Source: Alphaproteobacteria bacterium
GTDB lineage: Bacteria > Pseudomonadota > Alphaproteobacteria > Rickettsiales > JADKJE01
DNA length: 64,000 nucleotides
Direction of reading: 5' to 3'
Assembly (NCBI GenBank): GCA_016722515.1
Contig: JADKJE010000002.1
Location: 372,001-436,000 of the forward strand
Shown: positions 1 to 8,051 of the stretch, piece by piece
Numbering within the stretch: the stretch's first letter is position 1
How the letters are laid out: each line of letters starts with the position of its first letter
The notes under the pieces: model-generated
What the model saw: the letters and a program-made list of their open reading frames with translations, nothing else
The model's database searches: none
Told to the model about the DNA's origin: nothing
Program-made: the position numbers and the translations under genes

Positions 1-911
1 TGAAGCAGTCTGTAGAAAGCCTGGTTGCCCAAACCATCGGTGAGGGAAAAATCAAAGCGCACGTGACGGCAGATATCAACTTTGATCGTGTAGTAACCAA
101 TTCTGAAACCTTTGATCCTGATAGCCAGGTGGCTAGGTCGGTGCAAACGATTGAAGAAAATGAGAATGCCAACAACAAGGAAGGGGCGGGCAATGTTTCG
201 GTTGCAAATAACTTGCCCAATCAGGAAAATGGAGGCAGCCAGGGAGCTCAGAGCAGCTCTAATAACCAAAAAGTGGATGAAACCACTAATTTTGAAATTT
301 CCAAAACAGTCAAGAATCAAATCAGCGAAAGTGGCACCATTAAACGTCTCTCCATTGCTGTTTTGGTCGATGGTACCTATAGTGCCGATCCTAAAACAGG
401 TAAACAAATGTATGCGGCACGTTCCGAAGATGAATTATCAAAAATCAGGGCATTGGCAAGTTCTGCTGTTGGTTTCAAAAAGGAGCGTGGCGATACGATT
501 GAAGTCATTAATATGCCGTTTGAGCGTCAAATCGAAGAAGTTAAAGATGATAAGCTGGCATGGTTGAAAGATGATTTCCAAAACTTGATGCAGACCCTTA
601 TTATTGGTGTTGTGGTGATATTGGCCATCTTATTGATTATCAGGCCAATGGTTAACAAGGCATTTGAAGCTTCTGCAACAGCGGAAGCAGAAGAAGCTAG
701 ATTGCTTGGTACGCAAGAAGTAACCAATTTTGTGGATATTGTGACCGAAGATCTACCGCTAGATGATGACATGATGGATATTAATAATACCGATCAGGCA
801 TCTGCACGTGTTAAAACCATGACCATCAAAAGTGTCAATGAAGCAATCCAGAAACATCCGGATGAAGCATTGTCGGTTATGCGTACATGGTTATATGGCA
901 ACAATAATTAG
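1..911 (+). CDS. fliF: Flagellar MS-ring protein FliF, C-terminal part (5' end outside window)
   Basis: The frame is open from the window edge, so the start lies upstream; the GTG at 63 is internal. FliF forms the membrane-embedded MS ring that anchors the basal body and export gate. The visible part has the conserved 'TADINFDRV' stretch, a low-complexity Asn/Gln/Ser linker, a return to the globular domain ('IKRLSIAVLVDGTY'), one transmembrane helix near 595-650 ('LIIGVVVILAILLIIRPMV') and an acidic C-terminal tail that in this family contacts FliG. fliG follows after 20 bases, giving the Caulobacter-like order fliF-fliG-fliH-fliN-flbD. Identity is firm; only total length is unknown. Confidence 0.93.
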   Translation, partial: KQSVESLVAQTIGEGKIKAHVTADINFDRVVTNSETFDPDSQVARSVQTIEENENANNKEGAGNVSVANNLPNQENGGSQGAQSSSNNQKVDETTNFEISKTVKNQISESGTIKRLSIAVLVDGTYSADPKTGKQMYAARSEDELSKIRALASSAVGFKKERGDTIEVINMPFERQIEEVKDDKLAWLKDDFQNLMQTLIIGVVVILAILLIIRPMVNKAFEASATAEAEEARLLGTQEVTNFVDIVTEDLPLDDDMMDINNTDQASARVKTMTIKSVNEAIQKHPDEALSVMRTWLYGNNN

Positions 912-931
912 GCATTTTATAAGGAGCTGTT

Positions 932-1945
932 ATGACTAAAGATTATATGCAGCTAACCGGTGCAGAAAAATGCGCCATAGTCTTAATGACGATTGATGAG
1001 TCTAATCTCTCCAAGATTTTTTCATTAATGGATCAAGAGGAAATCAAAGAAATTTCTAGTATCATGGCAACGTTGGGCACAGTTCAGCCGGATGTGGTGG
1101 AGCGATTGATTATTGAATTCACCAATTCGGTAACAGCCACCCTTTCGTTTGTGGGCAATATGCAAAATACCGAACGTTTGTTGAATAAAGTATTGGTTGG
1201 AGACCAGGTGTCCGCCATCATGGAAGAAATTCGTGGTCCTGCAGGCAGAAATACCTGGGATAAATTAGGGAATATCAACGAAGAAGTTTTGGCTAATTAT
1301 CTTAAAAATGAATATCCGCAAACGATTGCCCTGATCATGTCAAAAATTCAGCCAGCACATGCAGCTAAAGTATTATCGGCCTTACCTGAAACGCTGACCT
1401 TTGATGTCATTCAGCGTATGCTGACGATGGAGCCAGTACAAAAAGAAGTGCTCGATGGGATTGAAAAAACATTGCGTGCAGAATTTATCAGCAACCTGAC
1501 GAAGACAACGAAGAATGATAATAATGCCATGATTGCGGAAATCTTTAATAACTTTGACCGCTTTAATGAATCGAAATACATGTCATTATTAGAACAGCGT
1601 TTGCCGGATTCTGCAGAAAAGGTCAAAGGCTTGATGTTTACCTTTGATGATCTGCTCAAAATATCGCCATCGGATATTCAAACCTTACTTCGGTTTGTGG
1701 ATAAAAATAAATTGCCGATGGCATTGAAAGGCGCCAAAGAAGAGGTTCGTGTGTTGTTTCTCAATAACATGTCGCAGCGTGCATCGAAAATTCTGGCAGA
1801 AGATATGGAGGGTATGGGACCTATTCGTATCCGCGATGTGGATGATGCCCAAAGTGCCATTATCAATGTGGCCAAAGATTTAATTGCCAAAAGCGAAATA
1901 ACGGTGCGTACCAAAGCCGATAGTGGAGATGAGTTAATTTACTAA
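932..1945 (+). CDS. fliG: Flagellar motor switch protein FliG
   Basis: FliG is the C-ring protein that binds the FliF tail and contacts the stator to generate torque. The 337-aa length is normal. The N-terminal region begins 'TGAEKCAIVLMTIDES'; the middle domain carries the EHPQ-type motif as 'NEYPQTIALIMSKI' near residue 127. The C-terminal domain, about residues 220-330, has the charged helix region ('EEVRVLFLNNMSQRA') ending 'IRIRDVDDAQ'. A clear ribosome-binding site (AAGGAG) precedes the ATG. fliH starts one base after the stop, consistent with a translationally coupled operon. Confidence 0.96.
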   Translation: MTKDYMQLTGAEKCAIVLMTIDESNLSKIFSLMDQEEIKEISSIMATLGTVQPDVVERLIIEFTNSVTATLSFVGNMQNTERLLNKVLVGDQVSAIMEEIRGPAGRNTWDKLGNINEEVLANYLKNEYPQTIALIMSKIQPAHAAKVLSALPETLTFDVIQRMLTMEPVQKEVLDGIEKTLRAEFISNLTKTTKNDNNAMIAEIFNNFDRFNESKYMSLLEQRLPDSAEKVKGLMFTFDDLLKISPSDIQTLLRFVDKNKLPMALKGAKEEVRVLFLNNMSQRASKILAEDMEGMGPIRIRDVDDAQSAIINVAKDLIAKSEITVRTKADSGDELIY

Positions 1946-1946
1946 T

Positions 1947-2711
1947 ATGAGCAATACAGAAACAAAAGAACGTTACCATTTTCGTCAGTTAGGTGGAAGG
2001 CTTGAAACACTGCGTGAGCGAGATGTGCTCCCTGCGTTTTCTCAAGAGGGGATTATGGCTACCAATTCTGAAGGTGGCTTTGCGCAACAAGCAAAAGAAA
2101 CACCAGCTGATAAGGCGACCCATCCTGGTTTTTATTTTTCGGAAGAAGATTATAAAAAAATAGTGCAGGAATCATATGATAGCGGTTTTCAAAAGGGATA
2201 CGAACAAGGAAAAATAGAGACCTCTTCTTTTTATGAACGCCAACAGCATGAAAAAATGAAGATATTCGATGAAGCCTTCGCGGGGATTGCTGCAAAATTA
2301 AGCGAAACACAGCATAGTTTAAATGATATTGCCCAAAAGCAGTTAGCATCGTTGGTCCCGTTAACATTAACGATTGCTCAAAAATTGTCTGGATTACTGA
2401 TGGAAGGCAAAGAGCATGAAAAATTATGTCAGGAAATCAAAAAATGTTTGCAATTTGTGGCGGATGAGCCCACCATTAAATTGGGGGTGAGTGCAGAAAT
2501 ATTTTCAGCAATGCAGGATATTCAATCTATGTTAGGGAAAACAGATGCAGTCATAGAGTCCATCTATGCTGATGGGCAGTTGGCACCGTCTGAATTTCGT
2601 CTAGAATGGGAAGGTGGAAAGATTGAAACTCATTACGCAAAGATAGACGAGGCAATTCATCATTTATTAAGCAGCGTTGCTAACAATCATCTGAGTAACG
2701 TATCGGGATAG
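1947..2711 (+). CDS. fliH: FliH/FlbE-like flagellar assembly protein
   Basis: Assigned as FliH (FlbE in Caulobacter), the cytoplasmic regulator of the FliI export ATPase. The assignment rests on position between fliG and fliN and on composition: a charged N-terminus, a 'GFQKGYEQGKIETSSF' segment resembling the glycine-rich FliH helix, then a helical region and a C-terminal globular part (254 aa in all). Sequence conservation of FliH is always weak, so context carries most of the weight. The ATG directly follows the fliG stop. No fliI is present in the window. Confidence 0.8.
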   Translation: MSNTETKERYHFRQLGGRLETLRERDVLPAFSQEGIMATNSEGGFAQQAKETPADKATHPGFYFSEEDYKKIVQESYDSGFQKGYEQGKIETSSFYERQQHEKMKIFDEAFAGIAAKLSETQHSLNDIAQKQLASLVPLTLTIAQKLSGLLMEGKEHEKLCQEIKKCLQFVADEPTIKLGVSAEIFSAMQDIQSMLGKTDAVIESIYADGQLAPSEFRLEWEGGKIETHYAKIDEAIHHLLSSVANNHLSNVSG

Positions 2712-2727
2712 GGTAAGAGGAAACATT

Positions 2728-3057
2728 ATGGTTAAACAACAAGAACGAGATATTGCCGTCGATGAATTAGATAATCAGACAGGTGCTGATGTGGAAGCAG
2801 TTGCAGCGGCAGTCAGTGATGACAATCTTGAGATTGTTTATAATATTCCGGTAGAAGTAACGGCCGTTCTTGGGCGTGCTGAAATGCAGGTAAATCAGTT
2901 GCTACGCCTGGGGCGTGGGTCGGTGGTAGAGCTTGATCGGAAAGTGGGTGAAACCATTGACCTGTTTGTCAATGGTAGGCAAGTTGCTAAAGGGGAAGTT
3001 GTGATCATCGAAAATCGTGTAGGTGTGACCATTACCGAAGTGATTAAACCAAAATAA
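2728..3057 (+). CDS. fliN: Flagellar motor switch protein FliN
   Basis: A short C-ring subunit of 109 aa. After an acidic variable N-terminus of about 35 residues comes a complete SpoA/FliN domain: 'YNIPVEVTAVLGRAEM' then 'LLRLGRGSVVELDRKVGE' and 'LFVNGRQVAKGEVVIIE', ending 'VGVTITEVI'. FliN forms the base of the C-ring and, in this family, acts with FliG and FliM in switching; fliM is not in the window. A good ribosome-binding site (AAGAGG) lies 10 bases before the ATG. Confidence is very high from the domain alone. Confidence 0.96.
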   Translation: MVKQQERDIAVDELDNQTGADVEAVAAAVSDDNLEIVYNIPVEVTAVLGRAEMQVNQLLRLGRGSVVELDRKVGETIDLFVNGRQVAKGEVVIIENRVGVTITEVIKPK

Positions 3058-3114
3058 ACAAGCGATGTAACCAGCAGAGGTGATAACGATTATACCAGGG
3101 GTGAGGGGGTGTTT

Positions 3115-3903
3115 ATGAGAAGGGTTTCCATCGATTTTGCGACATTAATAGGTTTAAGTGTATCATTTGCCTTGTTAGGCATTTGTATTTACATCTCCGG
3201 CAGTTTCAGGTCCTTTATGGATTTAGGCGCCTTTCTGTTGGTGATTATAGGCACGTTCTTTGTAACGATGACCTGTTTTTCCTTCAAAGATATTGTGGCG
3301 GCGCAACGCTTGTTGATACAAACGATTTTTACTAAAGTGGAAGAGCCAAGTTATGCAGCATATCGTGCTATCCAAATAGCTGAAATTGCCAAACGCGAAG
3401 GTATTCTGTCCCTACAGGGAAAAGAAGTCATGGCAGCGCATAACCGTTTTTTTGCCAAAGGCTTGCAGATGTTGGTGGATAATTTTAAATCGGATGATAT
3501 TCAATATACCTTACAGCAAGCGCTTGAAGCCTCTTCGGAGAGGCATAAACGAAGCGCCGCAGTGTTGCGTAAATCGGCAGAGGTGGCGCCGGCGCTTGGA
3601 TTAATCGGTACTTTGATCGGGCTTGTGCAAATGTTAGGGCAATTAAATGATCCCAAAGCCATCGGCCCTGCGATGGCTATTGCATTGCTGACCACCCTCT
3701 ATGGAGCCGTGATGGCGTATATGGTGTTTACACCGCTTGCGTCGAAACTCGAGCATAATTCGCAAAAAGAAATGATTGTGAGTTCCATTTATAAAGAAGC
3801 GCTAGGATCGATTGCTCGCAAAGAAAATCCGCGCCAGTTGGAAATCCATATTAATACCACGTTGCCTAAAGACCAGCGTGTGCGATACTACGAACAGGCA
3901 TAA
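3115..3903 (+). CDS. motA: MotA/PomA-family flagellar stator protein
   Basis: A MotA/PomA-type inner-membrane stator subunit of about 262 aa. Two N-terminal helices ('FATLIGLSVSFALLGICIYI' and the following 'LVIIGTFFVTMTCF') precede a cytoplasmic loop, then the conserved paired helices with 'APALGLIGTLIGLVQMLG' and 'PAMAIALLTTLYGAVMAYMV'. The 'GLIGTLIGLV' motif and the MotA-like tail ('KENPRQLEIHIN') distinguish it from TolQ/ExbB. The ATG at 3115 is preferred over GTG at 3109 because the G-rich ribosome-binding site (GAGGGGG) ends just before the latter. No motB follows; the next gene is flbD, so the stator partner must lie elsewhere. Confidence 0.88.
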   Translation: MRRVSIDFATLIGLSVSFALLGICIYISGSFRSFMDLGAFLLVIIGTFFVTMTCFSFKDIVAAQRLLIQTIFTKVEEPSYAAYRAIQIAEIAKREGILSLQGKEVMAAHNRFFAKGLQMLVDNFKSDDIQYTLQQALEASSERHKRSAAVLRKSAEVAPALGLIGTLIGLVQMLGQLNDPKAIGPAMAIALLTTLYGAVMAYMVFTPLASKLEHNSQKEMIVSSIYKEALGSIARKENPRQLEIHINTTLPKDQRVRYYEQA

Positions 3904-3921
3904 TAAGGATAAGGAAGCACT

Positions 3922-5259
3922 ATGCGACTGATGATAATCAGCCACGATAACAGTTATATCCAGCAAGCGGTTAGTGCGGCGCAAAACCGTTTTGCCAATG
4001 TACGGTTATTTGTCAGAAAAGATGAGGCTCTAAGTGCGCTTCGTAATGGGTATGGTGCCGATTTACTCATGATCAATGTTGATCAGGATATTCCAGGAAT
4101 TATTACTGAATTAAGAGTGGAGCGATTTGCTATCCCAGTTGTTGCCTGTGGCATTGGCAATAATACCAAGGCAGCCGTTGAAGCTATTAAAGCGGGTGCT
4201 TTAGAATTTATACCGTTTCCTGCAGATGGTGATCTCATTGCTGCGGTGATTGAGGCAATAGCGCCGCGTCTGGAAGAAACGGAAATGATTTGCCATTCGC
4301 CCGCCATGCAAGCGGTTTTGGATATGGCCAAACAAGTAGCCGGTGCTGATGCGAGTATTTTGATTACAGGAGAATCGGGTACCGGTAAAGAAGTGATTGC
4401 TCGCTATATCCATCAAACCAGCAAGCGTGCTAACCAGTCTTTTATTGCGGTGAATTGTGCGGCGATTCCTGAGCAGTTACTTGAATCAGAATTATTTGGT
4501 CATGAAAAAGGGGCGTTTACCGGAGCCCTGTCGCGGCGAGTAGGAAAATTTGAAGAAGCCAATAAAGGCACATTATTATTGGACGAAGTAACTGAAATGG
4601 ATATTCGTCTGCAGCCTAAATTGCTGCGCGCTATTCAAGAACGAAAAATCGACAGGGTTGGCGGAGCCGCTTCGGTGGATGTAGATATCCGAATTATTGC
4701 CACCAGTAATCGCGATTTAAAAGAAGCTATCCGTGATGGTGCCTTCCGTGAAGATTTATTTTACCGTCTCAATGTCATCAATCTACAGCTGCCACCGTTG
4801 CGTCGCCGCAAAGAAGATATTGTGCCTTTGGCGCAATTCTTTGTACAAAAATATTCTGCGGCCAATAGTATGAAAGCAAAGCCATTATCGAACCAGGCTT
4901 CCCTCAAATTAATAGCCTATGATTGGCCAGGCAATGTTCGTGAACTTGAAAATACGATGCACCGTGCGGTGTTATTAGCAAGCGGGGATGAAATAGGGAC
5001 ATCGGCAATTTTATTGCAGCAGGAAAGTGCCGATACGAATATCGACAGCCAGGCAACCATCGAAACGACCTATTCCTCGTTGGAAGCAAGTGCTTTGCCG
5101 CTTGTTGGCAGAACCATTGAAAGTGTTGAAAAAGAGATGATTGTTAATACATTGGGTCATTGTTTAGGCAATCGCACCCAAGCGGCAATGATTTTAGGGA
5201 TATCCTTGCGGACGCTTCGGAATAAGTTGAATGCTTATAAGCTTGAGGCGACTGAGTAG
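3922..5259 (+). CDS. flbD: FlbD-type sigma-54-dependent flagellar transcription activator
   Basis: An NtrC-family enhancer-binding protein of 445 aa. Residues 1-115 form a receiver-like domain ending 'KAGALEFIPFPADGDLIAAV', as in Caulobacter FlbD; the strand that should carry the phospho-Asp reads 'DLLMINVDQDI', with Asn at the expected position, so it looks degenerate. The AAA+ domain has Walker A 'GESGTGKE' near residue 149, the sigma-54-contacting 'GAFTGA' near 197 and Walker B 'LLLDEVTEMD' near 218. A Fis-type helix-turn-helix closes the protein ('RTQAAMILGISLRTLRNKL'). It is the likely activator of late flagellar promoters such as the one at 39081. Confidence 0.93.
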   Translation: MRLMIISHDNSYIQQAVSAAQNRFANVRLFVRKDEALSALRNGYGADLLMINVDQDIPGIITELRVERFAIPVVACGIGNNTKAAVEAIKAGALEFIPFPADGDLIAAVIEAIAPRLEETEMICHSPAMQAVLDMAKQVAGADASILITGESGTGKEVIARYIHQTSKRANQSFIAVNCAAIPEQLLESELFGHEKGAFTGALSRRVGKFEEANKGTLLLDEVTEMDIRLQPKLLRAIQERKIDRVGGAASVDVDIRIIATSNRDLKEAIRDGAFREDLFYRLNVINLQLPPLRRRKEDIVPLAQFFVQKYSAANSMKAKPLSNQASLKLIAYDWPGNVRELENTMHRAVLLASGDEIGTSAILLQQESADTNIDSQATIETTYSSLEASALPLVGRTIESVEKEMIVNTLGHCLGNRTQAAMILGISLRTLRNKLNAYKLEATE

Positions 5260-5372
5260 ATTGATCGATGCAAAACGGTGTACTATACCTGGTATGCCGA
5301 TCATGCCTATAAACTTGAGCAAGTTCATTAAGTTGGCTATGATAAGGGCTGTATTATTTATTGAGAACCATC

Positions 5373-6320
5373 ATGCAATCGTCGGCGCTTATTTGTGAAG
5401 GGCTTTTAAAAACATATCGGGCAACAGCTAAAAGACCTGCTAAGGATGCGTTAAAAGGGATTGACCTAGCGATCCCTCAAGGTTCCTTCTTTGGGTTGTT
5501 AGGGCCTAATGGCGCAGGTAAATCAACCTTGATTAATATTCTTGCGGGGCTGGTGAATAAAACTGGAGGCAAGGTCCATGTGCAACACTGGGACATTGAT
5601 ACCCATATGCGCCAGGCTAAGTTTAACATTGGCATTGTTCCGCAGGAATTGATTTTGGATCCGTTCTTTACCGTCTATGAAGCGCTTGAAAATCACGCTG
5701 GTTATTATGGTATCGCTCCTAAAGATCGAAAAACCAACGAAATTATTAAAGCACTTAAACTGGAAGATAAGGCCCATAATAAACCCAGAAGCCTTTCTGG
5801 GGGGATGCGAAGACGGTTGTTGGTTGCCAAAGCATTGGTGCATTCACCTTCAATCCTGGTTCTTGACGAACCCACGGCTGGGGTTGATGTAGAGCTGCGC
5901 CAGCAATTATGGGAATATGTAAAGGAGCTTAACCGCCAAGGAACAACGGTACTCTTAACAACTCATTATCTTGAAGAAGCAGAAGCCTTGTGCGATCAAA
6001 TTGCTATTATTAATCATGGGCGGATTATTGCCAGTGAAAGCAAATCCACGTTGATGAAGCGGTTGAATCGCAAAACCGTTCGGATTCAATTGCAGGATGC
6101 CCTCACGGCCATTCCGGCATCGCTTGCTGTGTATGAAGCGATATTGATTGATGCCCATACATTAGAAATCAGCTATAAGACATCCGAAGTGGTGTTTGAA
6201 GCTATTTTATTTGCCATCAAAGCAGCGGGGCTCACTATTCTTGATCTTTCTACCAAAGAACCTAATTTAGAAGCGGTGTTCCGATATCTGACACATGAGG
6301 GCAGTCATGGGAGCATTTGA
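5373..6320 (+). CDS. ABC-2-type transporter ATP-binding protein
   Basis: A stand-alone ABC ATPase of about 315 aa resembling the drug/polysaccharide exporter (YadG/CcmA-like) group. Walker A 'GPNGAGKST' lies near residue 45, the Q-loop in 'GIVPQELILD', the signature 'LSGGMRRRL' near 141, Walker B 'ILVLDEPTAGVD' near 160 and the H-loop in 'TTHYLEEAE'. A C-terminal regulatory region follows. ATG 5373 is preferred over TTG 5361 on codon grounds. No ABC-2 permease is adjacent: the next gene, overlapping the 3' end by 14 bases, encodes an unrelated TSUP transporter, so the permease partner is unknown. Confidence 0.88.
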   Translation: MQSSALICEGLLKTYRATAKRPAKDALKGIDLAIPQGSFFGLLGPNGAGKSTLINILAGLVNKTGGKVHVQHWDIDTHMRQAKFNIGIVPQELILDPFFTVYEALENHAGYYGIAPKDRKTNEIIKALKLEDKAHNKPRSLSGGMRRRLLVAKALVHSPSILVLDEPTAGVDVELRQQLWEYVKELNRQGTTVLLTTHYLEEAEALCDQIAIINHGRIIASESKSTLMKRLNRKTVRIQLQDALTAIPASLAVYEAILIDAHTLEISYKTSEVVFEAILFAIKAAGLTILDLSTKEPNLEAVFRYLTHEGSHGSI

Positions 6321-7095
6321 GTTTCTTATCTTATTAGGGACTGGTATGGTCAGCGGTGGTTTGAATGCAATCGTTGGCGGTGGCTCGTTTCTCTCCTTTC
6401 CTGTGTTAATTTTTTTGGGTATTCCTCCGATTGAGGCAAATGCAACATCGACGGTTGCATTATGGCCGGGTACATGTGCTAGCTTGTGGGCGTTTCGCAA
6501 AGAATTATTTAACCAAACGCGTCTGATGAAGTTCGTTATTCCACTTAGTTTTATAGGTGGGGGCATAGGGGCTTTGATCCTTATCAGCCTTTCCAATGAG
6601 CATTTTGCCAATATTGTACCGATGATGCTGATACTTGCTACGTGTTTATTTTCGTTCAGGGATCCGATCATCCGCACCTTTCGAAGAATTCCCAAGGAAG
6701 ATGCATCGCAACCCACAGCACCCACATTTTTTTACTGGCTAATGGTGATTGCAACCCAGTTAATGATTTCGACGTATGGGGGATTTTTTGGCGCGGGCAT
6801 GGGCATTTTGTTTATGGCATTTTTCTCGATCATTGGCATTCAAAATATGCATGAAATTAATGCAATAAGAAATGGTTCGGCAGCCTGTATTAACAGTATA
6901 GCCACTGTCATATTTTGTATGGCGCATAAAGTGATGTGGATGCAAATGGTTGTTATGGGTACGGGCGCTATCGTGGGTGGGTTTTTAATCGCCCATTATT
7001 CCAGAGGCATCCCTTCAAACCTAGTGCGACTAGGAGTTATTGTTGCATCATGGTCTATAACAGGCTATTTTTTATGGAAAGAGTGGTTGCAATGA
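6307..7095 (+). CDS. TSUP (TauE/SafE) family membrane transporter
   Basis: A polytopic inner-membrane protein of about 262 aa with the TSUP hallmarks: the N-terminal 'GLNAIVGGGSFLSFPVLIF' repeat and the second-half repeat 'STYGGFFGAGMGILFMAFF', with seven or eight hydrophobic helices. Family members export sulfite, sulfoacetate or similar anions, but the substrate cannot be read from sequence. ATG 6307 is chosen because a GAGGG ribosome-binding site stands 5 bases upstream; ATG 6295 is an alternative. The start lies inside the ABC ATPase gene, so the two are probably co-translated although they are not a known functional pair. Confidence 0.86.
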   Translation: MGAFEFLILLGTGMVSGGLNAIVGGGSFLSFPVLIFLGIPPIEANATSTVALWPGTCASLWAFRKELFNQTRLMKFVIPLSFIGGGIGALILISLSNEHFANIVPMMLILATCLFSFRDPIIRTFRRIPKEDASQPTAPTFFYWLMVIATQLMISTYGGFFGAGMGILFMAFFSIIGIQNMHEINAIRNGSAACINSIATVIFCMAHKVMWMQMVVMGTGAIVGGFLIAHYSRGIPSNLVRLGVIVASWSITGYFLWKEWLQ

Positions 7096-7104
7096 GGAGG
7101 AAAA

Positions 7105-7578
7105 ATGCCTGACTCTATCCTAATGAGAAAAGCTGTGCGCGAAGATGTTCCGGTTATTGTGGCCTTGTTGACCAATGATTTCTTAGGCAAGAATCGTGAA
7201 AGCCTAGATGATTTACACGTTTATTATCAAGCATTTGAAGCCATTGATAACGATAAAGACCAGCTACTGGTTATGGCCGAAATGAACCAGGAACTGGTGG
7301 GAACGCTGCAAATTACCTATACGCGAAATATGAGTTTTCGAGGATCGCTGCGGGCGGTGTTAGAAGGTGTGCATGTCCATGATGCTTATCGGAATCAAGG
7401 AATTGGTCAGTTCATGGTTACATGGGCCATTGCGCAAGCAAAAGCCAAAGGTTGCCGGTTTGTGCAGCTAACCAGCCATAAAGAGCGCCATAATGCGCAT
7501 CGGTTTTATGAGCGTTTAGGGTTTGCTGCGTCACATGAAGGATTTAAAATTGATTTGCAGGAAAAGGTCCAGGAGTAA
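7105..7578 (+). CDS. GNAT-family N-acetyltransferase
   Basis: A 157-aa single-domain GNAT protein. The acetyl-CoA-binding motif A is clear: 'VEGVHVHDAYRNQGIGQFMV' resembles the family's R/Q-x-x-G-x-G/A pattern, followed by 'GCRFVQLTSHKERHNAHRFYERLGF', the typical motif B. The acceptor substrate is unknown. A strong ribosome-binding site (GAGGAGG) precedes the ATG by 4 bases, and the gene starts 9 bases after the TSUP stop, so it is likely the last gene of that transcription unit. Confidence 0.88.
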   Translation: MPDSILMRKAVREDVPVIVALLTNDFLGKNRESLDDLHVYYQAFEAIDNDKDQLLVMAEMNQELVGTLQITYTRNMSFRGSLRAVLEGVHVHDAYRNQGIGQFMVTWAIAQAKAKGCRFVQLTSHKERHNAHRFYERLGFAASHEGFKIDLQEKVQE

Positions 7579-7730
7579 TGTGTTTTCTTTAGTAAGAAAA
7601 TTTCTTTTCCTGTCTTCGTCAATGGGACACCCGAAACAAGACTTTAGAGATCAATCAACTTTTTTTGATCTGCAGCCAAGTGGTTAAATATGGTTATATC
7701 TTTCCCTAATCCTGGTAGCGTGAACGAGGT

Positions 7731-7898
7731 ATGAAAGATGGTTTTGAGAGCTCAATCGCTGAGTTTGGGTTTGTGAATCCTATCCTTATGGGGGATGACA
7801 GTCTTATCATCGCAGAACACAGCAGACTATCTGCTGCTCAGCGCCTTGGACTTAAAGAAGTCCCCGCCATTATTCTCACTCCTCATTGCAGCTCATGA
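7731..7898 (+). pseudogene. ParB/Srx-like N-terminal domain fragment (55 aa)
   Basis: A short ATG-initiated frame in the gap between the acetyltransferase and the exoprotein gene. It reads 'ESSIAEFGFVNPILMGDDS', then 'IIAEHSRLSAAQRLGLKEVP' and ends after 'AIILTP'. This is the pattern of a ParB-like nuclease domain (I-x-x-F-G-F-x-x-P-I, then I-I-A-G-H-x-R-x-x-A-A-x-x-L-G), as found in phage or DNA-modification-associated ParB proteins. The usual Gly before His is Glu here, and both the N-terminal strand and everything downstream are missing. I read it as a mobile-element remnant rather than a working gene. The rest of 7579-8045 shows no other gene. Confidence 0.55.
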
Positions 7899-7977
7899 AG
7901 AAGAAAAACTGACCTTCGCTAACTTACATACAAAAATGCGCCAATCTCCCATTTAACTTTTGGTTGAAAATAATCCC

Positions 7978-8006
7978 TTGTTTCCAGCTTTATACCATGG
8001 TATACA
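7978..8006 (+). promoter_or_regulatory. Predicted sigma-70 promoter of the cdiA-like gene with overlapping palindrome
   Basis: TTGTTT (7978-7983), a 17-base spacer and TATACA (8001-8006) form a plausible housekeeping promoter about 45 bases before the exoprotein start. A 14-base perfect palindrome, TATACCATGGTATA (7991-8004), spans the spacer and the -10 box and could be a repressor site. This is pattern-based only. Confidence 0.45.
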
Positions 8007-8051
8007 ATTTCCCCTCTGTGGGAAATAGCCATTAATTCGCATTCGGTGTTT

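Noticed and set aside
7876..7888. 13-base match between the ParB scrap and the fluC/recQ junction
   Set aside because: A match of this length is expected many times by chance in 64 kb.
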